Positions 1 to 12,439 of a stretch of 64,000 bases of DNA are shown here, piece by piece. Every line of letters begins with the position of its first letter. Positions within the stretch are counted from its first letter, which is position 1. Below the pieces are notes generated by a model that worked only from the letters and a program-made list of their open reading frames with translations, searched no databases and was not told the DNA's origin. The position numbers and the translations under genes were made by a program. This DNA comes from Melastoma dodecandrum (Eukaryota; Streptophyta; Magnoliopsida; Myrtales; Melastomataceae): assembly GCA_029817715.1 (NCBI GenBank), contig JARUPY010000606.1:4526001-4590000 (forward strand). Direction: 5' to 3'.

Positions 1-1735
1 TTGGCATTACCGGATATCTCCAGAGACTTCGTAGTTGAAACCGATACGAGTTTGACAGGTATAGGGGCTGTCCTCACGCAAGAGGGACATCCCATTGCAT
101 TTTTCGGTAAAGCATTGACTCTAAAGCATTTAAGTTTATCGGTTTATGTGAAGGAGCTCGTCTCTATAGTGTACGCAGTGGGAAAATGGCGACATTACCT
201 ATTGGGGCAGCATTTCTTAATCAAGACCGATCATCAGAGTCTTAAATATTTGCTTGAGCAGCGGCTGCACAACGACATGCAATTTAAGTGGCTGTTGAAG
301 TTGGTCGAGTATTATTATGAAATAAGTTATAAAAAGGGGAAGGAGAACGTCATTACGGATGCCCTCTCGAGGGTACCAAAATCCGAAGTGATGGAAATTA
401 TGATTGCGTTACATCAAGGGACGTTGTTAGATGATATTATTGCCAGTTGGCAGAAGGATTTGCACTTGGTGTTGGTTTTACAACAGATTGTAGATGGTCA
501 ACAATCCAAATTTAAGTACAAGCAGGGCTTGTTGAAGAGGAAAGGCAAATTGGTAGTAGGGGCAGACCCTGTATTACGGGAAACTATCATGCAAACGTTC
601 CATGCTTCGGCGGTTGGAGGACACTCGGGAGTTCATGCGACTTCGAAACGTATTTCCCTTTTTTGTTATTGGAAAGGTCTGGAAAAATATGTGAGGATGT
701 TTATACGGGACTGCGAAGTTTGCTAGCGCTGTAAATACGATTCGGCTGCTTACAGCCGTTGTCGATTCCGACAAAAGTGTGGTTGGAAATCAGCATGGAC
801 TTTATAACGGGGTTGCCGAAATCGCAAGGGAAGGAAGTCATTATGATTGTGGTGGATCGGTTGACAAAGTACATGCATTTGTTTAGCTCTTCGGCACCCC
901 TTTACACGGCTTGCCGAACAGCATTGTCAGCGACCTTGATGCTGTTTTCTTGAGCGATTTTTGGCAGTCTCTGTTCAGGTTGCAAGGGGTTGAATTGAAG
1001 ATGTCCACTGCTTATCATCCTCAAACGGACGGTCAATCAGAAGTCGTCAATAGATGTCTTGAGACTTACCTCCGTTGTATGTCTGCAGATTCCCCAGCAA
1101 CTTGGGGAAAATGGTTGGCTTTGGCAGAATGGTGGTATAACACCACCTACCACTCCTCCATTCGAATGACCCCATTTGAAACTTTGTACGGGTACGCTCC
1201 GTCATTACCATATTAACGGCACGACTGTTAATAAGGCGGTAGATAGAGAACTGCAAGATAAGAAGGAAATGATCAGTCTGCTTAGGTTCCAACTCCATAG
1301 AGCTCGACACAGGATGACACACATGGCCAATAAGAAAAGATCTGAGAGGAGTTTTCAGGTGGGAGACATGGTTTTTGTCAAGATGCAGCCGTATCGACAA
1401 ACTTCGGTGGAGAGAAGAGGGAATAACAAGTTGCCACCTCTTTACTATGGTCCGTACAAGGTGTTGGACAAGATCAAGGAGGTGGCGTACAAGGTAGAAT
1501 TGCCGGGGTATGCCCAAATTCATTCGACATTTCATGTTTCTCGTCATAAAAAGTTTCTGGGAGCAAATGACCTCAGTTCATCAACGTTGCCGAAGGACGT
1601 TATGGGATTGGATCTTCCTAAATACATTATGCAACGGAAGATTGTGCGGAGAGGCAACAGAGCAGCGATGCAAGTTCTGATTAAATGGACAAATCAAATA
1701 AGAAGAAGAAGCGACGTGGAAGTTCTTATATGATT
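1..1735 (+). mobile_element. Ty3/gypsy chromovirus, 3' half of pol, degenerate
   Basis: This is the 3' part of an LTR retrotransposon that begins outside the window. Frame 1-726 gives an RNase H domain (ETDTSLTGIGAVL near the start, KTDHQSLKYLLEQ, DALSRVP) and then the integrase zinc-binding region (HASAVGGHSG, CYWKGL, CEVC). The integrase core continues in other frames at about 759-900 ([14 protein letters not shown]) and 911-1216 ([13 protein letters not shown], with the catalytic Glu codon kept at 1040-1042). The C-terminal region follows at 1215-1733 (RSERSFQVGD, YYGPYKVLDKI, IHSTFHVS). Frame changes near 726-760, 900, 1215 and 1690 make it non-coding. It is clearly related to the element at 50642-56184, which is better preserved. 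In the region matching that element's chromodomain, around 1690-1735, the frame breaks. Confidence 0.93.
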
Positions 1736-1779
1736 TACGGAACAAGTTTCTACATATCACCCTTGAGGACAAAGGGTGT

Positions 1780-2300
1780 TCTTGAGGAGGTGGCATTATT
1801 GCAGGAAATACGAGAGGAGGAAGGAAGACAAATGCAAGAGGAGCTGGGGAGCTGTGGTGGGCCGGGACCATCAAGTGCAGAGGGCTTCGGACAAATTGGA
1901 GGAAGGGCCAGAAGAGGCTGAAGGGAATGGGGACGGTCAATTGAAGAAGGAAGAAAGATAAAAGGGACCTAATAAGACAATGAAAAGGAGATTCCACCAA
2001 CAGAAAATGAATCACCCGAGAGCATATACAGGGGTAGCGCGTCCCTGCCAGAGGTAAATAGTAAAACGGAATGGGGAAACAGGGTGTAAGTTGAGAGAGA
2101 GAGCGGGGTTGAGTTTTTGTGTTAATTTGGGAAGACGCTATGTGATATTTGGCTGTGAGGTGTCACCGGAGGAGGAGGCGGAGGGATGTAATCTCGTTTT
2201 CTGGAAGTAAAGAGAAGTCCCTGCGATCCTGTGGTAATAAAAACATTCCTCCCATTAGTTACGGGAAACACTATTCTGACCTTAAAAGATAGAACCCCCA
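1780..2300 (+). repeat. Probable 3' LTR of the chromovirus
   Basis: The pol remnant is followed by a polypurine-like GAGGAGGTGG tract at about 1783, and then by about 500 bp that do not code. In the related element at 50.6-56.2 kb the same place (after the ...CACCCTTGGGGACAAGGGTG stretch) is the polypurine tract and the LTR start. The first bases here resemble that LTR only loosely (GGAAATACGAGAGGAGG, GGGCCGGGACC), so the ends of this LTR are estimates. Confidence 0.45.
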
Positions 2301-2583
2301 CCTCGATCAGCAATGTCGGTGAGTCCGCCCCACGAAACGTCCCGTTCGATCTTTTCTTGGGATTTTTTATCCGTGTGCGAAATCGGGTTCTGGGTCGGTG
2401 CGAGGGTCTGCTCGAATTGCCTTGTTATTAAAAAGATTGGATCTTTTTTTTTTTTTTTTTTTGTTGTTGTTTTGCTCGCTTTGAGATTGTTGAAGGTCGC
2501 TCAATAGTTGATCATTGTCGGATGAATCGCGTGCGGGGAGTTTTTGTCGATGGATGAATGATGGGTGGCGGTAAAGCTTCTTC

Positions 2584-2700
2584 ATGATTGGACTTCTTGA
2601 GTGGCAGGAACGATACAAGGACCGGATTGAGGATGCCACATGGGAATCTTTTACATGCATGCTTTCGAACGCGGGTAGGTTGGGCGCTCACTTAACCTAG
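2584..2700 (+). mobile_element. Chromodomain-like coding scrap
   Basis: A 38-codon frame reads EWQERYKDRIEDATWESF. The W...EDATWE spacing is that of the end of the chromodomain in Ty3/gypsy chromoviruses (VKW...ATWE in the element at 55.5 kb). No flanking integrase is seen. It could be a remnant of a second element lying in an intron of the neighbouring BPA1-like relic, or chance. Confidence is low. Confidence 0.3.
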
Positions 2701-3009
2701 TCCGGCATTCTTCTCGTCCGCCATTACTGCCTCTCCGGCTGGCCAGACCTCTTGCCGGTGTCACCTGCCACGTCGCACGATTGCATTCGATCCCAAAAGT
2801 TAGTCGCACTGATAGCCATTCATCTCTTTTATGTCGCAACTTAATAGGCGCTCGGCATCATGTTACAGAGCCCCTGACCGTGTTAAATATCTTGGATTTT
2901 GCAGTCACATGATTTGTTCTCGAGTGATGGAGCTTGTTTTCGAGCTTTGCTCCCTTCTGTTAGACATCTTACAGATTGTTTGCTTAACCTAATTCCTTCC
3001 TTTGCGGTG

Positions 3010-3824
3010 TTAGGGTCAGCAATGTCTCCTTGGGAGCGACTGAAGGGGACATCAAGGAGTTCTTTTCCTTTTTCTGGGGATATCACATACGTTGAGATGC
3101 ACATGTCGTTTCTTGCTCTCGTTTCTTTCGCCCGTATATGCAGTGACCCAGAACGAAAGCTTATGTCACGTTCAAGGATTCACAAGGAGCGGAAACTGCA
3201 GTCCTTCTTTCGGTGTTTTACTTAAAGATATTTGATACCTCTTGGTTTTTGTTATGCTTTAGTGGGATTCGTTCTCAGGAACAGTTGCCTGTCTGCTTTT
3301 TTGTTGGGGAGCGACAATAGTTGACATGGCTATGAAAATCTCTGGCTCCTGATTACTTACTAATCGCACCACCAGTAAGATCCCTTACAGGGAAAGTTTT
3401 ATTAATGTAATTGATTAGCTTGAAGGGAACTGTATAAGCCGTTTCTTATTCCTCCAGGTTGTTGAAAGCAGAATCCGGAGCAGTCCAGAGTCAGCTGTCC
3501 GGATGGCTAAGGGATGATTCATCTTAGGCAAGGATGCTGTCTGTCCACAAGGCACAAAATCCTTTAATGAGAAGCACCAGATGACTTCATCCAAGGTGGC
3601 TTCCCTTAGATAAGAAGATAGGGCTGACGAAAACGATCAGCGTCGGCCCGGCCGTGGTCGGGGACAAGGACGTGGGCCAGAAGACGACGGAGGAGAAATT
3701 GGGGATGGAGGAGGAGGAGCAGAAACGGTGGGATGATTTCTCCCGGGTTCGATTCACCCAAATGTCCCAGATTAGGGAAGACGGCGATGTAGTAAGGAAG
3801 GGGTGGCGTGAGGAGTTGGTTTGA
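3010..3824 (+). pseudogene. BPA1-like RRM protein gene, relic with introns
   Basis: Fragments match, in order, the plant 'binding partner of ACD11 1' family (RNA recognition motif near the N-terminus, helical C-terminal part). From 3015 the frame reads VSNVSLGATEGDIKEFF, then an extra T near 3071 shifts it into SGDITYVEMH. At about 3159-3214 a third frame gives AYVTFKDSQGAETAVLLS. After an intron, 3307-3330 gives GATIVDMA. At 3459-3545 the text reads SPESAVRMAKG, a stop (TGA, 3515-3517), then FILGKDAV. At 3585-3824 it reads DKKIGLTKTISVG ... DKDVGQKT, ending at TGA 3822-3824. The C-terminal exon is much shorter than in the family. Frameshifts, the internal stop and the deletion make it a pseudogene. 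An ATGTCG followed by GTGAGT at 2313 could be its first exon. Assignment rests on remembered family sequence. Confidence 0.8.
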
Positions 3825-4617
3825 GGTGGGGACTCCGATGATGTTGATGATGATGATCAAATTACGTGGTCTTTTTTTTTTTTGGTCTTTCTTCTCTTCC
3901 ACCATCCCAACCAGCCCTTATCCATTTTGAGACCGAGCCAGGCAGAAGGATGGTGGGGAATATCCAAGAAACAATAATTGATGAAACATCCAATTTCTCT
4001 CAAGTCTCCTCCTCCTCCTCCTCCCCATCCCACCCAGAATGAGTCAATAACCCCGCAGTGGGAGTGATAGTGTGGCTAGAAAGATTTAAAAAAAAAAAAA
4101 GAAGAGACGCTTCCCCCTCCCTGCCCCCTGGCAGCTGGCCCGGCCGGCTCCATCATATGTCATCCCACAATTTAACATTCGATACCGTCGTAGTCGTACC
4201 CATTTCCAGCTGTTTCCCAATCCATCAATCCCCACCCCCCACCACCACCACCATCATCTAATCCAACGTCTCTCTCTCTCTATCTCTCTGTTTAATTCCC
4301 AAATCAATCATTTAATATAATCATCCAAATAAAAAACTTAATCCCCGCCAATATTTACTACCAGCTGCTCCGGTCAACAAAAGATTCCTCCTCCCCCTCT
4401 TTCCTTAACCAAAAGAAAAAAAAAAAAAGAGGAAACACATCAATGGAATCCGACGTTGATCGACAGGCTGTAAAAATGTCTTCTTTTTTAAAGAAAAAAA
4501 ATGGACAGAAGAATAAACATAAGGCAGAAGAAACAAGCCTCCCGAAATCAATCAAATCCCCCCCCGCCCCCCCCCCCCTAGTTGTATAACATTATTGTTG
4601 TTTTGTGCATTACTTGC

Positions 4618-5282
4618 TTAAAAATCAGCAAACTTCCTGTTAATCCGGGACTTATTGCTCTCCTGCAGGTTCCTCCAGCTCCCCACCCCCACCACCTCCC
4701 CTACCCGGAATCCCCCGCGTCCGCCGTCGCCCCCATCCCCCGGACCTGAATCCATGCCGGAATCCCGTAAACACTAACAATCGTGACCAGAAACCGTTAT
4801 ATATGGACTCGCATTGCATCGTAGTTACCTATGATGTCGGAATCCCGCTTAAACCCTTTGAACTGCGCCAGATCTGGTTGGTGAAACATTCACAGATTGA
4901 CAAATGAGATACGGAGAAGATCGAATTAGGGGGACGACAGACGACGGTAGTCATCATGGCGGTCTCGGTGCGTACCTGAGGGCGAGGGGTCGTGGGAGAA
5001 GAGGAAGAGCACGAGGAAGCACAGGAGGGTGAGGAGGGGGATGGCGTGGACGAACCTCTGGTGCTGCGGTAGCGGCGACGAGGGAGACGGGGGGGAGAGC
5101 AGCGACGAGGACGAGGAAGTGGAGAAGCGGCGGGGCTTGGAGGGGGATTTGGCTGCCTTCTCGTCGTCAAGCAGGTCGATGTCGCGGTTGTGGGGGAGGT
5201 GTAGGGAAGGGGAAGAGGAAGAGGAGGGAGGCGGTTGGGGAAGCCGGGACGACGGGGAGCCGCCGATGGATTGCCTCTGCAT
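4618..5282 (-). CDS. Small single-pass membrane protein, conserved in plants
   Basis: Three exons fit with matching phases: 5282-4976 (donor CTCAG/GTACG), 4873-4829 (acceptor CAACCAG, donor CATAG/GTAACT) and 4745-4618 (acceptor ATTCAG, stop TAA). The product is 159 aa. Residues 1-75 are rich in Ser, Pro and basic residues. One hydrophobic segment follows at about 79-95 (HAIPLLTLLCFLVLFLFS). The second exon encodes DLAQFKGFKRD and the third ends WRNLQESNKSRINRKFADF. I recognise the MQRQSxGGSPSS start, the membrane segment, DLAQF and the RSxRNLQE...R.xADF end as a plant family without known function. The orientation is probably type II (short basic N-side, single anchor). It lies head-to-head with the gene starting at 5888. 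Confidence 0.82.
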
Positions 5283-5887
5283 GGCCGGAGGAGCTAGATA
5301 ACGAAGACCGCAGTAGAGAGAGAGGGATTGGTTATGGTTTTGTTTTCGAGGTCTGTGTAATAAAAATAACGTGGTCCTTTTTCATTTCGGCCCGTGAGAG
5401 TAACGGCTAACCGTGCGTTCGAAAGGCTCCCCCCCGGTCCGACCGTCCGTGTCCTAAACAGGGTCCCGACCGGCGACGATATTCTTATATATATATCCTT
5501 CCATCTCATTCGCCTGGATATTCTCCCTTTCCGAGGGGCCGCGTTCCAGGGCTTTCACAGGCCCGAATTATATGCCCCATATCAAAGCGAAGTAAAGAGG
5601 GTAGCCCAGTGGAACGGCCAATCCGGTCGAACGATTCGACGGCTGAGATCGATCCTTCATCGTGCGCTAACCCGGTAAACCAACGGCCATTATTAGAGAC
5701 TACTCTGCGATCGGCGGCGCGGAAAAGATAGCGAAATTTGACGTCATTGCGATCGTAATCCTCAGCCGGCCCCCAAAACCCTTGAAAAAGGGGTTACCGA
5801 GGCGGCGGAAGAACGCGGTGGTGGCGGAGGAGAAGGGGGAGCAGAGGCGTTGGTCGTGTCGGCAGCGGAGGAGCGGGCAGGTAGGAG
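5283..5887. promoter_or_regulatory. Shared intergenic region of two divergent genes
   Basis: These 605 bp separate the start codons of the minus-strand gene at 5282 and the plus-strand gene at 5888, so both promoters must lie here. A TATATATATAT run lies at 5486-5496. A perfect palindrome TGACGTCA (bZIP/CRE-type core) lies at 5739-5746. No coding potential is seen. Transcription starts are not known. Confidence 0.5.
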
Positions 5888-7122
5888 ATGGTCCTCTGGG
5901 AGATCACATTGGCGACGGCCTACTTCTTGGGGCTGAAGCGGACTTACAAGCTCGCTTTGCGGATCCAGAGGAGGCTGATCGGGCCTAATCACCCCAAGAT
6001 CCGTGAATTCGTCCAGAGGTAATCGTTGGATTCGGGATCGAATTGGTGGTTTTTGCGGCTTGTCATCGGACTTGTTGGCTGTGATGTGGTTGGTCTGTTA
6101 GTGTTTAGTTTCGGTAGAATTTGCTCAGGTTATTGAGCTATTTTGTTCTGATCCGTGATTTCGAGGAATGATTCCATGCTCATCAACCTGGTCGTCTTTC
6201 TGATATTAGCGGATCACGTCATACCCGAGTTGCTCAAACTTTGCTGGACATTGGAATGTTAGCAGATAGTCGTTCTTGTTTGGTTTGGATCTTAAAGTCT
6301 TGTTCCTACGTTGATTAATTCATGATGAATCTCGGTAGATGGCTTGGCTGTTACTTCATCTGGATAGTTCTTCAGATTAGTGTGAAATCTGCTGTTATTG
6401 CATCTGTTCTTGAGACATTATGCTTGCTGAAATGAATACCTAGTGATGCTGGAGAATTTCAGCAGGAGACTCTCTATCAATGACTAGCTTGTCGGCTTTC
6501 TTGAAGTTTGTGGAGGAAGTATAATTAGCCGGTTACGGATTCATTCACCTCCTTTATTGGATTTTTCTTGTTCTTTGTTTGCTTTTCTTAAAGTCTCCTA
6601 ATGCATGGATACTGAAATAATTATCGGCTTCCGACTCGAAATCTATGCAGACGTATTCGTATGGTATTCGATGTGGCAATATCGGTGCACCAGAACATAC
6701 AAGCGAGAGACATAGAAGTGGGCCGCAACATAGGAAACTGGATTCTACGGTATCTCGATCGGATGAAACCGTCGGCGCGGATTCGTGGTCCTCCATCCGC
6801 GAAATCCCATGGCAACATAAATTCTAGCATGACCACATCAAATCAGGCAAAGAAGCCCTCATACTGGAAATCTCCAGGAAGCATCGAGACATACAAGAAC
6901 GAGGATTCTGGCAGGCGAATGTTTACGTCGTCCAGATTGATGTGGTCAAGGCGTTTCCCCACCATTTCCATGATGATGCGATCTGCTAAGCCTGCCGGTA
7001 ACATGACTCAATATAGGCATGTCACAAGCACCTGCAGGCTCGAAGGCCCAAGCTCAGGGTATCCTGGCGAAAGATACGGCGGTGTTATCCGCAAGGATAT
7101 AATGCAGTGGATGCAAAACTAG
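5888..7122 (+). CDS. Small conserved plant protein of unknown function
   Basis: Two exons: 5888-6018 (donor CCAGAG/GTAATC) and 6651-7122 (acceptor CTATGCAG, stop TAG). Joining them in phase 2 gives 200 aa. The start MVLWEITLATAYFLGLKRTY has a moderately hydrophobic stretch and is followed by LALRIQRRLIGPNHPKI. Across the junction the protein reads FVQR-RIRMVFDVAISVHQN, then QARDIEVGRNIGNWILRYLD. The remainder is basic and low in recognisable motifs. I recognise this arrangement as a widespread plant protein of unknown role; no enzyme motif is visible. The N-terminal stretch could be a membrane or organelle-targeting helix (inference). AATAAA at 7287-7292 is a plausible polyadenylation signal. 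Confidence 0.8.
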
Positions 7123-10100
7123 CAGACCTTTGATCTCTCCATTAAGATTATCACTCGTCCCTTTTTCCGTTGCCGCAGAGTGGTTGCTGCGGGCGCTGCT
7201 GCTCTATCTGAACCCCGGACACTTCCGTTTCTCGTCTTTTTCTGTGTCGTTGGTGCTGTACATAGTTCGGGTTTTGATCATAGTTGAATAAAACAAGAGA
7301 AAACCCAGTTGGGGGAGAACTCTTGAAAGTTAGTTGATTAAGTTGGAAAGCAGGGAGTCCCCATGATGTTTCCCTTTTCCTTCTTAGGTCTTGTCATAGT
7401 CCGGGGCAGTTGATGTTGTGTGTTGGGCATGTCGGGAGAAGCTGTTGGTAGTCAAAATTGCAGGGCGAATGATGATTCCCGGCGTTTGTTCCCTTCCCTT
7501 TTGTCCTCCCAGGAACACGATTCTTTGCCCAAAGTGAAAAAGTGGGTTTTATTCTTTTGCCCTTTTTTGGTTCCTTCTTCCCTTTTTTCCCTTGATTTAG
7601 GGGTTTTGGAAAACCAAATCTGCCTCTTAAAAAGAAAACCACGTCTTTTTCCTCCTTTTCTTAATCAGTGACGTCATCCTCCCTCGTTTTTGGACCGGGC
7701 AGGGAAAGTGCCGACAATGGCCCTAATGTTTTGGGCCGTAATTGGGCCGCTCGTCGAGGTTATCACATTACATTTACTTAATGCGATTGTCATGTCGTGT
7801 GACTTTACGGTATTCCAAAACCTATATTATTATTTTTTTTTTTGTTCTTTTTACAATTTAATAAAGAACCATTAAATTTGGTTTGCTTGAACTTCACTCG
7901 ATTCCATTTAAGCTCCCAATTGGAGAGATACATTCGAGGCGAGTCTTTCAAAAGAAGAAAAGAAAGAAAAAACATGTTGGGAAGAACACTGCCCCATGAT
8001 CATCATATAATGACGACTCCTTTCTTCCCTATGCATATGTATTAAATCTAAAGCCATTCGCGATCTCCGATGAAATTTTTATTCATGTCTTACACACAAA
8101 GAAAAACAAAACCCAACACTCTTTCTTTGTGGTAAGAAAAAAAAATACGATCAAAGAGAAGAAAAATCCACTTAATGACTTGTTTGTTTGCGTCCATCCA
8201 TGCAAAGACATTAAATGATCATCACGTGATGATCTCACGAGAGCTGCGAAATTAGATTTGATGTTAACCCTTCCCTTCCTAGTTATCGACTCGATCTATA
8301 TGATCCACCCTTTACTTACTAAAGTTTTCGTCTTATTTTGAGCATAACCCACCTTTCGTGGCGAGCATATCGGGTGCATGTTTTCCAAGGTTAAATCAAA
8401 CGATACAAAAGTAATATCGCCCAATTGGAATATTTTACTTATTTTTTTTATTCATTATAGTCAATAAAAAGGAATGGGGAACGTGCTACTGATTAAGGGA
8501 GGTGATTTCCTTTGGGCATAATAAATCTTGGTCAAACTGTGATTTCTGCAGATACTGAAGGAGTCAAGTCAAGAGTATATGAATACAACCCCCTCTCCCT
8601 TTCGAATTAATTGTAGAGAGTGGGTCGTGAAGATGAGTTTTCTTTTTTTTTTTTTTTTGAAGGGGTTATTTTATTTTTATTTTAGAACACACTATTCAGC
8701 CGACGAAATCTTAAATATATCAAGAGAGTAGTCACACCCATGCTGGATGCTTCACCGAAACCCTCTACCCCATACATTTTTATATAATGAACAAATCTGA
8801 TTGACGTACTCCTCCTTGTAATCAAAATAATGACACGGACACAGTCGCGCGCTATGTAAGAAGATTCGAATGATATGAGCTCTTAAGTGGGGCGATGTGC
8901 AGGAATGGTTCGTTCGAGATGGGAGGGATGGAGGGGTGGATCTTCATTATCTGTTTAAAAAAAACGACTTTGCCAACTAATTATAATAACATGATTGATT
9001 ATTACCTCGAGAGAGAGTCTTTATTACTCGAATAACTAAAACTACTTTATTACTCGAATAACTAAAACTATGTTTCTGTCAGTCCTCTTTTTTTTTTTTA
9101 ATTTCCCGTGTTTCATTTTGCTTCTGTTCTGCAAGGATCAAACCAGCAATTGGACAAGACAACCCCCCTTGTTTAACTAATAATCCGCCGCACACTCCCC
9201 GAGAAAAATTGATATACAATATATATAAATCAATCAGTTAGTCAATGCTATGTCTTTCCAATGGTTGTCAGAGGGATTTGGAATTCCAATTCCCTCCCAC
9301 AGGCAGGAAAGAAAATTAGGGAGGGATTTATTCCCCGGGAGCATTGATTGCAATGCAACAGGCTCATTTCCGACGCAACCCACCTCATAATTAATATAAT
9401 TATATAAAATCTAAACCCGACCACATTCTCTCCTTTCGAAGTTTCCTTCTCTGCCCGAATTGTTTCTTGTTGGTAAAACAGAACATGTCGAGTGATGTAA
9501 TTATTTAGATACAACATTTTTTATGGTTGTGAGGAACTTCATTATATCGATCCACAAGCAAAATACATCATCCCTTTTAATATGATGGTAGCCAAAGGTC
9601 GCCCGCCCCTCCCCCACACCACAATTATAAAAGAAAAGAGCATTTATTCCTTTTCTTTAGATACATAGGAGGAACATCACACCCTCCCAATTCAATTTGA
9701 GATGCAAACAACAACTTATCTAGACAATAAATATTTCCAATGCTTATACAGTGGCGAAGTTATTGTTTCTACTTACCAATTCCAGTAATGATTGGCCATT
9801 TTCCTTTTCCTTTTCCTTTTCTCTGGTAAGAAGCTGTGCTTGATTTACCGACAACCAAGTAATCGGGATCCAGGATTTGACCGAAACAGCCCAAAACTTG
9901 CTTACAGTTTGACTACAATTATTACATTTGTTACTATGAGTGTCCTGCCCTAATTTAATTGCTCTATGTCTAATAATTTTATCACATAAGTAACATCATC
10001 TAATGATTAGACGAATTTAGAAACCATTGTACGTATTTCTTTCGTGGGACTCACTAAAAAAAAAATCCTCATTTGAATAGAAGAATTTCACCCCAAAGGA

Positions 10101-10848
10101 TAAGTAGCTCGATTGGATGAAATTCCCAGTTACTTGTGCTAATGAGAGAAGAGGTTTGTGGGTGGTGGGGGATGATGGACCTTTCGTTTGGTGTGTGACA
10201 CAAAAAATGGGTGGCATTGATAATACCAAGACCATGAACAAGCACTTAAACCAGTGCTCTGGGATCAATTAATAGAACAACCCAATATATATATTTTTTA
10301 CATTAAAAAAAAATCAACATGTGAAATGAACCAAGTACATGATGGTTTCAAAAGATTTCATGGCGCCCTATTAAACATGGGAAAATTTTGAAAAAAAAAA
10401 AATAGACCTTTGTTGGGAAATCCGGAGCATTTTTCTCTGATTGCAGCAGGCTTTTCCTTCAATTAAAAAAAAGAAAAATCATCTGTCCATCTCTGTCTTT
10501 TTATATATTTCTCTAAAGGCTTTTGAAGAAAGAGGCCTTCTTTTCTTTGCGAACAGTGCGTGAATTTCAGGAGGTGTCGCCATCCTAAAATAAAATCCAT
10601 CCCTTACTTTTTTTTATTTTCATTCCAGTCAATAGAATCAATCACCTTTCTTTATTCATGCCTGACATAAATTTAAAACTGTCTTACTTAGACTAAATCC
10701 AACTACTTTCGCATAAATTTTGATCTTTCATTCTCCCTCGCATCATACAAGGGTTATTGCTGTATTTAGCGCTTTGATCTCACTCTTTCTTCGACGTTAA
10801 GTCATTTACCGCTCGGCCGATCGTTCGCGTCGAAACGGATCATGTTGG
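7123..10848. other. Non-coding intergenic stretch
   Basis: After the 3' UTR of the preceding gene this AT-rich stretch has no frame that resembles a gene. It holds short poly(A)/poly(T) runs, a 26-bp unit repeated twice (TTTATTACTCGAATAACTAA..., about 9019-9070) and a TTTTCC microsatellite near 9800-9820. Confidence 0.6.
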
Positions 10849-12430
10849 GAATATTTGGCACGATTATTTACAAGGATTCAGATGTGGTTACTAGTAAAGA
10901 AAAATATGAATTGAATTGATCAAACAATATCAAATGATGTCTTACAATAAAACTGAAAAGCTTACAGCCATAAAAACAAATAAAAGTTGCTGGTGCAGAT
11001 GGTGGTGACGCCGTAGACTTGTTGCTGGCGCCGTAGACTTGCTAACTGGAGTGGTGGAAATCGGCTTCTGGAGGGATGGCAGACAGAGTATGGTTAAAGG
11101 TAGTGACGGATGTGGATGCCGGACGATGGAACGAAAGCGGAGCTTTAGTGTCGAGGCTCCGGTTGCTCACCAAGACGATGGAGTGAAGGCGGGGATCGGC
11201 TGTCAGGGTTACGGTTGCTCGCCCCGACGGTGAAATGATGGCGGAGATTGGTTACCAGAGCTACGGTTGCTCACTCTGATGGTAGAAGTGAAGACCAAGA
11301 ACCCTTGCGAGTTCACCGAGGTCGGGGTCTGGACGCCTATTTAACCTAAGGTTGACGATCGATGCAAACTGTGCCTGATTTGATTGTCGTCCCCTTATTA
11401 TGGAGGATGACCTCCTTCTCTTTTATACTGAATCTGGTCGTGCTTGGGGTGCTTGATACGTTCCCATAGTATCTTTCCGGATCGTGTTCTCTCTAACTGA
11501 ACCCCGGAAATCTCGACAACAAACTGATCTGAGAAATCATGGCCCTTATCCATGTCATTTATCAATTTAGACTCATGTAGACTTAACGATTGCCCTCATA
11601 GATGGGCCTTTTCTTCCCTTTTGGTCATAGCGAATATCTTCTTGGGCAAAAGTTTATTTTAGGCCCAAAATAGTTTGTCATGTGAACACCGATGCAACCA
11701 AAATCTCCATACCCATGTCTCGGCCGTAACACGGTGCAATTTTTTTCGAGGGAACCTGATCACATAAGAGGAATCACACCCAACCTGCTTAATTATCGAA
11801 GCTCAAAAGGGCTTGAATAATTGAATATCCGGTCCCCTCTGGGATTTTCTTTCTTCATGTGATGGGGATGATGAGATCATTTTGTTGACCTTTGTGTCTC
11901 GGAGGGGTCAATAGTCTTGTCTCTCACTTTTCGATCTGAGGGGAGAGTAAACCAAAATCCAACCATCAAAGTTCGCTTGTTTGGGCTTCCTCATCATTTT
12001 CTGTAATGAAAACTCATCTAGTTTGTGCATCTTGTTCAGGGAACACTTTGCCGTATCACAGTAAAACACGCAAAAAGGTGTTTCTGGTTTGATCTATACT
12101 GAGCAACCCAATAAACAAGCGTTGAACAATTGCTACATTTCTTGGTCCCAGTAAAAGAAATTCGTTGTAGCCAAACACTTCTCAAAGAAATCGTTGATGA
12201 ATTAAAAAAAAAAAACAGTGTGAATTATTGCGAAAGAAAAGCACCAGATGCAAGAAGAAATTGAAGTGATAAAACTAAGAAAATTAAAAATTAAAACACA
12301 AAAAAGGTGAAACCCTGACCAGACTGACTCTGATTCAAACTTTTTCCTCCTCCCTCGCGCACGTCCTTTTTCTCCTCCCCCAACATTTTGGCCCTTCTTT
12401 TTCCTATTTGCGGCATTCACATTCACGTCC
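10849..12430. other. Non-coding stretch, possibly LTR-like
   Basis: No gene is seen. The beginning TGTTGGGAATATTTGG resembles the start of many plant LTRs, but I found neither a matching CA end, nor a target duplication, nor a second copy in the window. A 52-bp tandem repeat lies inside (11124-11294). Confidence 0.3.
11124..11294 (+). repeat. 52-bp tandem repeat, three units plus a partial one
   Basis: Units lie at 11124-11175, 11176-11227 and 11228-11279, with a partial fourth after that. The units begin CGATGGAACG, CGATGGAGTG and CGGTGAAATG, and share GGCGGAG/GGCGGGG and the core CGGTTGCTC near position 37. The period is not a multiple of three, which argues against a repeat within a protein. 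Divergence between units is substantial. Confidence 0.75.
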
Positions 12431-12439
12431 TTCTGTATG

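Noticed and set aside
2899..3225. Open frame of 108 codons on the plus strand
   Set aside because: It crosses the BPA1-like relic in the wrong frame; the family words appear only when the frame is changed.
11039..11233. 64-codon frame over the tandem repeat
   Set aside because: The repeat period of 52 bp would shift the reading frame in each unit, so it does not encode a repeated protein.
10849..12190. Solo LTR starting TGTTGGGAAT
   Set aside because: No CA terminus with a flanking duplication and no second copy could be found in the window.
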